Origin: JBMOLL01 sp049325415
Lineage (GTDB): Bacteria; Bacteroidota; Bacteroidia; Bacteroidales; GCA-2748055
NCBI GenBank assembly: GCA_049325415.1
Contig: JBMOLL010000131.1
Coordinates: 1-31,060, forward strand
Direction: 5' to 3'
DNA length: 31,060 nt
Each line of letters starts with the position of its first letter. Positions within the stretch are counted from its first letter, which is position 1. The notes under the pieces are model-generated. The model made no database searches. It was not told the origin of the DNA and was given only the letters and a program-made list of their open reading frames with translations. Of the stretch, positions 1-6,126 are shown one piece after another. The translations under genes and the position numbers were made by a program.

Positions 1-40
1 AGGGAGTGAGGGAGTGAGTAAGTGAGTAAGTGAGTGATGG
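1..40. repeat. GAGTGA/GTAAGTGA simple repeat at window edge
   Basis: The first 40 bases are an imperfect microsatellite built from GAGTGA and AAGTGAGT units. It is roughly the reverse complement of the CTCATCACT-type repeat at 193-235, so the two blocks could form a long imperfect hairpin around 41-192. Nothing between the blocks looks like a gene, and no start of a gene running off the left edge is visible. Low-complexity blocks of this type are familiar between Bacteroidota genes; no function is claimed. Confidence 0.7.
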
Positions 41-192
41 AGATACGTTGATAAATTAAAGACAGGCAGCGGCAGGTCCGGGTGGGAATTTTGACTTGAC
101 ATGGATGTGTGGTGAAAAGAGTAAAATGTAATGAACATAAAGATGACTGAATATGATTATGTGTATCATTATCAGTCACTTTGAGTTTGAAA

Positions 193-235
193 CTCATCAC
201 TCATCACTCATTACTCTTCACCCATCACCTGTCAC
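193..235. repeat. CTCATCACT/CATTACTC simple repeat upstream of sufE
   Basis: This pyrimidine-rich low-complexity block repeats CTCATCA and CATTACTC units directly before the sufE start at 250. It is inverted relative to the purine-rich block at 1-40. A reading frame opens through it in phase with sufE from a TTG at 181, but the translated repeat (His, Ser, Leu-rich) is unlike the SufE family and is taken as untranslated. Confidence 0.65.
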
Positions 236-249
236 CAAAGCAGATAAAA

Positions 250-681
250 ATGAACATGGAAGCTATTCAGGATCAGATTATTGAAGAATTTACTGTATTT
301 GACGACTGGCTCGATCGCTACAACTACCTGATTGAACTCGGGAATGACCTTCCCCCGTTCAACGAGGCATACCGTACCCAGGAGAACCTGATCAACGGAT
401 GCCAGTCGAAGGTTTGGCTGAACGCTGATTACCGCGACGGTAAGGTGCTGTTTGAAGCCGACAGTGATGCGATCATCGTAAAAGGGATCGTGGCGCTGTT
501 GCTGCGTGTGCTGAGCGGGCGGACACCGGGGGAGATCCTGAACACGGAATTACGGTTTATCGACGGGATCGGACTGACACAGAATCTCTCTCCTACCCGG
601 TCGAACGGACTGCTGGCCATGGTGAAGAAAATGAAACTCTACGCCCTGGCTTACCAGACCAAGTACTCTGATAAAAACTGA
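250..681 (+). CDS. sufE: SufE family cysteine desulfurase sulfur-acceptor protein
   Basis: This 143-residue protein belongs to the SufE family, which accepts persulfide sulfur from the cysteine desulfurase SufS and hands it to the SufBCD scaffold for iron-sulfur cluster assembly in the cytosol. The diagnostic loop NGCQSKVWL is present, and its Cys51 is the expected sulfur-accepting residue. The ATG at 250 was chosen because residues before it are translated from a simple repeat and match no SufE; an ATG two codons downstream is also possible. The MIP18-family gene follows after 5 nt, implying one transcript. The partner genes sufS and sufBCD are not in the window. Length is normal for the family. 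Confidence 0.93.
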   Translation: MNMEAIQDQIIEEFTVFDDWLDRYNYLIELGNDLPPFNEAYRTQENLINGCQSKVWLNADYRDGKVLFEADSDAIIVKGIVALLLRVLSGRTPGEILNTELRFIDGIGLTQNLSPTRSNGLLAMVKKMKLYALAYQTKYSDKN

Positions 682-686
682 AAATT

Positions 687-1010
687 ATGGCACAGGATAT
701 AGATTTCCTTGAAATGGAAGGCCGGATTGTTGAAGCGCTTAAAAACGTCTTCGATCCGGAGATCCCGGTCAATGTGTACGACCTGGGGCTGATCTACGAG
801 ATCGATGTGAACGACGACGCCGGGGTCATCATCACCATGACCCTGACGGCACCCAACTGCCCCATTGCCGATGTCCTTCTTTCAGATGTGGAAGAACAGG
901 TAGGCATGGTGGAAGGTGTGAAGAAGGTGACCATTAACCTGGTCTTCGATCCGCCCTGGGATAAATCCATGTTATCGGAAGAAGCCAAGCTGGAGCTTGG
1001 CATGATGTAA
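687..1010 (+). CDS. MIP18/DUF59 family Fe-S assembly protein
   Basis: This 107-residue protein is a single MIP18-like (DUF59) domain. Visible hallmarks are the DPEIPVNVYDLGLIY segment (residues 23-37), the TAPNCP motif with the conserved Cys58, and the C-terminal DPPWDKSML stretch. Members act in iron-sulfur cluster maturation (SufT in bacteria, CIA2/FAM96 in eukaryotes) and often sit in suf operons. The gene starts 5 nt after sufE and stops 10 nt before queG, so the three are very probably cotranscribed. The family is certain; the exact role, and whether to call it SufT, is inferred from context. Confidence 0.92.
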   Translation: MAQDIDFLEMEGRIVEALKNVFDPEIPVNVYDLGLIYEIDVNDDAGVIITMTLTAPNCPIADVLLSDVEEQVGMVEGVKKVTINLVFDPPWDKSMLSEEAKLELGMM

Positions 1011-1020
1011 ACAAATCCTC

Positions 1021-1983
1021 ATGGCACCAGGTACTTCATACAGCACCCAGGTTGCCGAAGCTATTCGGAAGGAGGCGCTGCGTCTCGGATTCACAGCCTG
1101 TGGTTTCTCGGAGGCTGCTGGTCTAGACAAAGAAGGAGCTGTACTTACACACTGGCTGGCAGAAAATATGCACGCCGGCATGACTTACATGGCCAACAAC
1201 TTCGAAAAAAGGACGGATCCCACCCTGCTGGTCGAAGGGGCAAAAACAGTGATCTCCCTCCTGCTGAATTACTACTCCCCCGAAAAGCAAAAGGATCCCG
1301 ATGCCCCCGTGCTTTCCAAATATGCCTGGGGTACTGATTACCACGAGGTCATGAAAAACCGGCTCAGGGAACTGTACCGTTTTATTGAAGAGCATTTCGG
1401 TCCGGTAAACGGGAGGATCTTTACCGATTCCGCCCCCGTTATGGAAAAAGCCTGGGCCCAGCGTGCCGGGCTGGGATGGATCGGCAGGAACGGGAACCTG
1501 ATCAACCGGAAAGCCGGATCCTTTGTGTTTATCGGAGAGATCATCCTCGACCTTGAACTTCCGCCCGACAGGCCGGAAAGCGATTTCTGCGGCAGCTGCG
1601 ACCGGTGTATCGAAGCCTGTCCGACCGGGGCGATCAACAGCAACCGCACCATCGCTGCCCATCGCTGCATCTCCTACAACACCATTGAACTGAAAGGCGA
1701 AATTGAACCTTCCCTTTCCGGCCGCTTCATGAACCGGGTCTTCGGCTGCGACATCTGCCAGGATGTCTGCCCCTGGAACAGGAAGGCTCAGCCTCACACC
1801 GTGGAGGAATTCGGACCCCGGAGAGCCCTCCTGGAACTCTCGAAAAACGAATGGTATACATTGGATGAGGACCGCTACCGCTCCCTTTTCAGCCACTCGG
1901 CGGTCAAAAGAGCCAGATACGAAGGATTACGGCGTAACCTGGAATTTCTGAAAGGTGAAACTCCTTCTCCAGGGGTCGCCTAA
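1021..1983 (+). CDS. queG: Epoxyqueuosine reductase QueG
   Basis: This 320-residue enzyme would catalyse the last step of queuosine synthesis, reducing epoxyqueuosine in the anticodon loop of tRNA(Asp, Asn, His, Tyr) with a cobalamin cofactor and two [4Fe-4S] clusters. The N-terminal cobalamin-binding half contains the segment RIFTDSAPVMEK with the conserved catalytic Asp136. The ferredoxin-like half carries Cys190/193/196/200 (CGSCDRCIEACP), Cys216, and Cys243/246/250 (CDICQDVCPWN), the full ligand set. It is slightly shorter than QueG proteins with a C-terminal HEAT-repeat extension, as is usual in Bacteroidota. It lies 10 nt behind the MIP18-family gene, so two cluster-assembly proteins are made with a cluster-dependent enzyme. 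Confidence 0.96.
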   Translation: MAPGTSYSTQVAEAIRKEALRLGFTACGFSEAAGLDKEGAVLTHWLAENMHAGMTYMANNFEKRTDPTLLVEGAKTVISLLLNYYSPEKQKDPDAPVLSKYAWGTDYHEVMKNRLRELYRFIEEHFGPVNGRIFTDSAPVMEKAWAQRAGLGWIGRNGNLINRKAGSFVFIGEIILDLELPPDRPESDFCGSCDRCIEACPTGAINSNRTIAAHRCISYNTIELKGEIEPSLSGRFMNRVFGCDICQDVCPWNRKAQPHTVEEFGPRRALLELSKNEWYTLDEDRYRSLFSHSAVKRARYEGLRRNLEFLKGETPSPGVA

Positions 1984-2094
1984 TAATTATATTAATGATA
2001 TTCTGATTATTCCGAAATTTTTTCCTGAGTTCCCTCCTTCTTCTGTAACAAAAAAACAGCTCGTTCGTCTTATGGGAAACAAAACCTTAATTCC

Positions 2095-2586
2095 ATGAAA
2101 CGATTTTCCATCATCATAACTCTGCTCGGGATCTCCCTCTCCCTTTTCGCTCAGCCCAGAGGGATCAACCGTTTATACCACACCTATTCCGGAGAGGAAG
2201 GCGTGATTTCCATGACCCTTCCCGGCTTTGTGCTGCGTTTTGCGGCCAATGTTGGTGAACTTGAAGGACCGGAGGAAGAGCTCCTGCGGTCGATCCGGTC
2301 CATGCGGATCCTTACCATAGAGGACAACGACCGGTATAAAAATGTCAACTTTGCCCGGGAGGTCCGCTTCACGCCCGATGATGAATATGAGATGCTCCTT
2401 GAAGTCCATGAGGACGATGACGATGTGCTGATCATGGCCCGCCGGGACGGGGATGTTTACCGCGACCTGATCATTGTGGTCGGCGGGGAAGATAATGTGA
2501 TCGTCCAAATGAAGGGCCGGGCCAATGCCGACCTGTTTGAAGCCATTGGCGGCGTGGCCGGCGTCACCAGCCTGTCAATGCTCTAA
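2095..2586 (+). CDS. DUF4252 domain exported protein
   Basis: This 163-residue protein has a clean signal peptide (positive start MKRF, hydrophobic core to about residue 17, likely cleavage after LFAQ). The remainder resembles DUF4252, a domain of unknown function found mainly in Bacteroidota, often next to extracytoplasmic sigma/anti-sigma genes. No catalytic motif is visible; a run of acidic residues (EVHEDDDDV) lies in the middle. No sigma factor gene is adjacent here. It stands alone: the upstream gene ends 111 nt earlier and a strong terminator follows its stop codon. The DUF assignment is by sequence pattern only. Confidence 0.8.
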   Translation: MKRFSIIITLLGISLSLFAQPRGINRLYHTYSGEEGVISMTLPGFVLRFAANVGELEGPEEELLRSIRSMRILTIEDNDRYKNVNFAREVRFTPDDEYEMLLEVHEDDDDVLIMARRDGDVYRDLIIVVGGEDNVIVQMKGRANADLFEAIGGVAGVTSLSML

Positions 2587-2613
2587 GCGTACTCCATTTC
2601 TGTCCATATTTCC

Positions 2614-2657
2614 AACCGGGGACGGACGCAGTGTCTGTTCCCGGTTTTTATTTTATT
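2614..2657 (+). terminator. Rho-independent terminator after DUF4252 gene
   Basis: AACCGGG at 2614-2620 pairs with CCCGGTT at 2640-2646, and inner pairs (GAC with GTC, and AC with GT) extend the stem. The stem is followed by TTTATTTTATT. It lies 28 nt after the stop codon at 2586 and is oriented for the plus strand; the other strand has no T-run after the stem. Confidence 0.85.
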
Positions 2658-2679
2658 GAAGGGGGCAATGCCTCCTTTC

Positions 2680-3081
2680 TTACTCCTTCTTAAGAAACGG
2701 ATTGAAGGCAATTTCCCACAGATACCCGTCCGGATCAGCAATATAACTGCTGTAGCCTCCCCAGAACACCTTCTGTGGTTCCTTGACCACCGTCACTCCT
2801 TTCGCTTTCAGTGAAGCAACCAGTTCATCCACTTCCCTTTCGCTCCACAGGTTATGAGCCAGGGTAAAGCCTTTGAAGCCCGTTCCCTCCGGACTGACCG
2901 TAACATCCTTCGCCAGTTCCTCCCGCGGATACAGGGCCAGCGCAAAGCCCTTCAACTGGTAAAGGATCAAATCGCCATTACTCATCGCCGAGCGCGTCCA
3001 ACCCAGTCTGTTCTCATAAAAATCAACCGAGCGTTCCAGGTCTGCAACACCCAGAGTAAGAAAGGTTATGCGTTGTTCCAT
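2680..3081 (-). CDS. VOC (glyoxalase/bleomycin-resistance fold) family protein
   Basis: This 133-residue protein is a vicinal-oxygen-chelate domain with two beta-alpha-beta-beta-beta modules. The first module begins with ITFLTLGVADLERSVDFYE and contains RLGW. The second ends in SSYIADPDGYLWEIAFNP, the usual location of the last metal-binding Glu (here in LWEIA). VOC members include glyoxalase I-like lyases, dioxygenases and antibiotic-binding proteins, and the substrate cannot be read from sequence. It converges with the upstream DUF4252 gene and is transcribed alone. The start fits the family's usual N-terminus. Confidence 0.88.
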   Translation of the reverse strand: MEQRITFLTLGVADLERSVDFYENRLGWTRSAMSNGDLILYQLKGFALALYPREELAKDVTVSPEGTGFKGFTLAHNLWSEREVDELVASLKAKGVTVVKEPQKVFWGGYSSYIADPDGYLWEIAFNPFLKKE

Positions 3082-3343
3082 CGAATAAAATTTTAATGCA
3101 TAAGGCTATACTTAACACAAGATACTTCAATTCTCCGGATAAATACGCTAACAAACAGTCGCTGGCAGATAAAAAAATTATTTAGCTCCCTCTGACAACG
3201 ATATTCTCCCCCATTATCACATAAAACAGAAAAAGCCAGCAAAAGCGGACCCCGAAAACCGCAATTCAGCCGGCGGTTTCACTGTAATCCCACGGAAAAA
3301 AAGTCTTCAATATGTTGATTATATGATAATTAATGAATAGGTC

Positions 3344-4071
3344 ATGTCAAAAACTGCTACAGAAGTAATGATCCCCGATGAGGTACTCATGAGAAAAATC
3401 TACATGATCCGGGGAAAAAAAGTGATGCTGGACCGGGATCTCGCCGAACTGTACAGCGTGGAAACCAAAAGGCTTAAAGAAGCCGTCCGCCGGAATATTA
3501 ACAGGTTTCCGGACGACTTTATGTTTGAATTATTCCATTTTATGCATTAAAACTTTTTTATGCATAAACGGCCAAGTAAAATATACCTAAGCAGGACCAT
3601 TAGGAAGGCACTGCTTAGGTTATTTTACTAAGCCGGGATTAACCCAACTAATTCAGATAGTTCGCCTCAATCCTTCGGCTCCTACTGAATAAATTGGGAT
3701 TAACAAAAGAGGAGTTTGATGATTGGAGGTCGCATTTTGCGACCTCCAATTCGGAAAAGATGGGTTTGCGGATTCCTCCGTTCGCCTTTACGGAATATGG
3801 TGTGCTGATGCTGGCAAGTGTATTGAACAGCGAACTGGCCATTCTGGTAAACATCCAGATCATCAAAGTCTTTACCAGGATGAAGGAAATGCTTCAAAGT
3901 AATAAGGAAATCTTCCATCAGATTGAACAGATCATCCTAAAAATCAACGACCACGGGGAAAAAATCAGCCTGCTCTTTGACTATCTCCGACAGCTTGAAA
4001 AAAACCGGGAGGAGGAACTGAAATACAGAAACCGCAGGCCTCTTGGTTACAAACCGTATAAAAACCCTTAA
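3344..4071 (+). pseudogene. ORF6N domain protein gene interrupted by a 170-bp insert
   Basis: Two reading-frame pieces together make one ORF6N protein, a DNA-binding domain related to phage antirepressor (KilA-N-like) proteins. The first piece (3344-3550) runs normally through RFPDDFMFEL and then reads a few foreign codons to a TAA. The second piece resumes at TKEEFDDWRSHFATS (from 3703), exactly where intact family members continue, and runs through AFTEYGVLMLASVLNS to a charged coiled-coil tail ending at 4071. The intervening 3533-3702 segment (170 nt, not a multiple of three, with stops) is treated as an insertion. Codons on both sides look undamaged, suggesting the break is recent. The gene sits alone between unrelated genes. 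Confidence 0.85.
3533..3702. mobile_element. 170-bp non-coding insert with three consecutive inverted repeats
   Basis: The segment separates the two halves of the ORF6N gene and has no coding capacity. It holds three hairpin-forming units in a row. Unit 1 is TTTATGCAT (3539-3547) with ATGCATAAA (3560-3568). Unit 2 is AGTAAAATATACCTAAGCA (3575-3593) with TGCTTAGGTTATTTTACT (3612-3629), one 2-nt/1-nt irregularity. Unit 3 is an imperfect pair between 3635-3660 and 3682-3702. The last four bases at each junction are ATTA (3529-3532 and 3699-3702), a possible short target duplication. It could be a miniature transposon or REP-like element; no relative is known to me. Confidence 0.6.
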
Positions 4072-4076
4072 CTTTG
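4043..4076 (+). promoter_or_regulatory. Bacteroidota-type promoter for the hydrolase/GSCFA pair
   Basis: TTGG at 4043 (-33 element) is followed after 23 nt by TAACTTTG at 4069-4076, an exact match to the TAnnTTTG -7 consensus known from Bacteroides. Spacing is slightly long. The element overlaps the end of the broken ORF6N gene and lies 20 nt before the ATG at 4097. Confidence 0.6.
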
Positions 4077-4096
4077 CAGTCCCAACCAAACAACAA

Positions 4097-4933
4097 ATGA
4101 AACAGGAACGCTCCGAGGTGACCACCCCCGATCACAGGAAACTCTTCGTACAGACGTGGATGCCCGATCAGCAGCCGAAAGCGGTGATCGTCATGGTCCA
4201 CGGACTGGGTGAGCACATCGGCCGCTACGATCACTGGGCCGAACGTTTTGTAAAACATGGCATTGGTTTTACCGGGTACGACCAGCAGGGTCACGGCCGT
4301 TCAGGGGGCAAGCGGGGCACGCCCACCCGGGCCTCTGTCCTGGTCGACGACGCCCGCCTGATGGTGGAACAGGCCCGGGCAGACTATCCGGGGATTCCCG
4401 TGGTGATGTACGGTCACTCCATGGGGGGCAACGTGGCCATCAACTATGTGATCAGCCAGACGGAAACCGTCGATGCCCTGATTGTGACCTCCCCCTGGCT
4501 GAAACTGGCCAGTCCGCCTTCAAAATTCATGCGTACCCTGGCCTCAGTGCTCAATACCCTGGCGCCCGGACTCACCCTGGATAACGGGCTCGACCCGGCC
4601 CACATCTCGCGTGTGCCTGCCGAAGTGGAAGCCTATGCCAATGATCCGCTCGTTCATCCTAAAATTTCGGCAGGGCTTTATTCCACCCTTGATGCCGCCG
4701 GTCAGCATGCACTCCGGAATGTCTACAAGATCAACTGCCCTTTCCTGCTGATGCATGGTAAGGGAGATAAGATCACCAGCTGGAAGGCCAGTGAAGAGTT
4801 TGTAATGAATACCAGCGAACACACACGATTGAAACTATGGGAAGGCGCCTACCATGAACTGCATCACGAACCGGAACGGGAGGAGGTTTTTCAGTATATT
4901 CTTGACTGGATGAAGGAATACCGCCTGGCATGA
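4097..4933 (+). CDS. Alpha/beta hydrolase, monoacylglycerol lipase-like
   Basis: This 278-residue cytosolic serine hydrolase is of the Hydrolase_4 / lysophospholipase (PldB-, monoglyceride lipase-like) type. The HGLGEHIGRY oxyanion-hole segment (residues 35-44), nucleophile elbow GHSMGG with Ser108, the acid Asp224 in HGKGDKIT and His253 in AYHELHHE make a complete triad. Residues 61-72 read YDQQGHGRSGGK, also typical. The ATG at 4097 was preferred to an upstream TTG at 4043, which would lie inside the preceding gene and the promoter. There is no signal peptide. Its stop overlaps the GSCFA start (ATGA), so the two are translationally coupled. The natural substrate, probably an acyl ester, is not known. 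Confidence 0.9.
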   Translation: MKQERSEVTTPDHRKLFVQTWMPDQQPKAVIVMVHGLGEHIGRYDHWAERFVKHGIGFTGYDQQGHGRSGGKRGTPTRASVLVDDARLMVEQARADYPGIPVVMYGHSMGGNVAINYVISQTETVDALIVTSPWLKLASPPSKFMRTLASVLNTLAPGLTLDNGLDPAHISRVPAEVEAYANDPLVHPKISAGLYSTLDAAGQHALRNVYKINCPFLLMHGKGDKITSWKASEEFVMNTSEHTRLKLWEGAYHELHHEPEREEVFQYILDWMKEYRLA

Positions 4934-5898
4934 AATTCCGGACGGAAATAGAACCGGGCTCCCTGCCCTTCGCGATCGGTCACCGGAACCATCTGCTGAT
5001 GCTGGGCTCCTGCTTTACCTCCTCCATTGGTGACTTCTTCAGCCGCTACCTGTTTGATGTCACGATCAATCCTTTCGGAACCATCTATAACCCCATGTCG
5101 GTGGCCCGTAACCTGGAAGCCCTGCTGGAAAGAAAGGTATACACACACAGTGATCTCTACCGGCATGAAGATACCTGGCTTTCCTTTGATCACTACACCG
5201 CATTCAGCGGAACCGACCGGGAAGAGGTCCTCAGCCGGATCAACGAAGCCTTTATCCCGGCAACAGAGGCCCTCCGCCGGGCCGATCGTCTTCTGCTCAC
5301 CTTCGGCACAGCCTGGCTCTACCGGTTGAAAGCCACGGGACAGATCGTCTGTAACTGTCACAAAGTGCCGGCTTCACAGTTTGAACGCTTCAGACTCGAT
5401 CAGGAAACAATTGTAAAAGTCTATAAAAGCCTGATCAGCCGCTTGCTCAGCATCAATCCGGATCTGCGCATCCTTTTCACTGTCAGCCCCGTTCGTCACT
5501 GGAAAGACGGTGCGCATGGCAATCAGCTGAGCAAGGCAGTATTGCTGCTGGCCATTGAGGAACTGGTTTCCTCTTTTCCGGAGCATCTGGCCTATTTTCC
5601 CGCTTATGAACTTTTGCTTGACGATCTGCGCGACTATCGTTTCTTTGATGCCGACCTACTTCATCCCTCAGATGAAGCTATCGAATATATCTGGGAAAAA
5701 TTTTCTGCTTCAGCTCTTGACGCCGAAAGCAGGAACCTGATCGGAAAACTCGAGCCTCTGTTGCTTGGCCTGGCCCACCGCCCCTCCGATCCGCACGATC
5801 CCCGGCACCTTGCGCTGATCGAACGTCTGGAGAAAAACGCCGGGGAATTGAAAAAAGCCTTCCCCGCAGCCCGTTGGGAAAAATTGAAAGTCCGTTGA
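4930..5898 (+). CDS. GSCFA domain-containing protein
   Basis: This 322-residue protein belongs to the GSCFA family, named for its N-terminal motif, read here as GSCFT (residues 26-30) within LMLGSCFTSSIGDFF. Other family features are NPFGTIYNP (47-55), FTVSPVRHWKDG (183-194) and DLLHPSDEA (242-250). The layout, with a Ser near the N-terminus and an Asp/His near the C-terminal part, suggests an SGNH-like esterase fold, but activity for the family is not established to my knowledge. No signal peptide is seen. It overlaps the preceding hydrolase by 4 nt (ATGA), so both may act on related lipid or acyl substrates; that is inference. Confidence 0.88.
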   Translation: MKFRTEIEPGSLPFAIGHRNHLLMLGSCFTSSIGDFFSRYLFDVTINPFGTIYNPMSVARNLEALLERKVYTHSDLYRHEDTWLSFDHYTAFSGTDREEVLSRINEAFIPATEALRRADRLLLTFGTAWLYRLKATGQIVCNCHKVPASQFERFRLDQETIVKVYKSLISRLLSINPDLRILFTVSPVRHWKDGAHGNQLSKAVLLLAIEELVSSFPEHLAYFPAYELLLDDLRDYRFFDADLLHPSDEAIEYIWEKFSASALDAESRNLIGKLEPLLLGLAHRPSDPHDPRHLALIERLEKNAGELKKAFPAARWEKLKVR

Positions 5899-5932
5899 CA
5901 TCCACAGAGCTAACCGACGGACCGCTGTGGAT
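5890..5932 (+). repeat. Interleaved inverted repeats at the end of the GSCFA gene
   Basis: ATCCACAG (5900-5907) pairs perfectly with CTGTGGAT (5925-5932). A second pair, GTCCGT (5890-5895) with ACGGAC (5917-5922), is interleaved with it, so the RNA could switch between two hairpins or form a pseudoknot. The stop codon at 5896-5898 lies inside. No T-run follows, so it is not a standard intrinsic terminator. Confidence 0.4.
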
Positions 5933-6126
5933 CTGATTAGGTCTGCCGAAATCATTTCCCGCCAAAACCGTCCCTCTTTCTTTCCTTGTCTTAGAGCCAT
6001 TTCACAGGCATTTTTCAATATTCAGGAACATTCAAAACATTTTTGTTTAATTTTTCCACATATTTATTAAACATTTTTTGAACTTTTTTTCTGTTTCCCT
6101 GTTTATCTGCCATAATAATATTAACG

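Noticed and set aside
1123..1896. A 257-codon minus-strand frame inside queG
   Set aside because: QueG shows every expected cysteine and motif on the plus strand, so the antisense frame is not a gene.
2658..2679. Imperfect hairpin (GAAGGGGGC with GCCTCCTTTC) at the end of the VOC gene
   Set aside because: Mismatches in the stem and no T-run on either side; not supported as a terminator.
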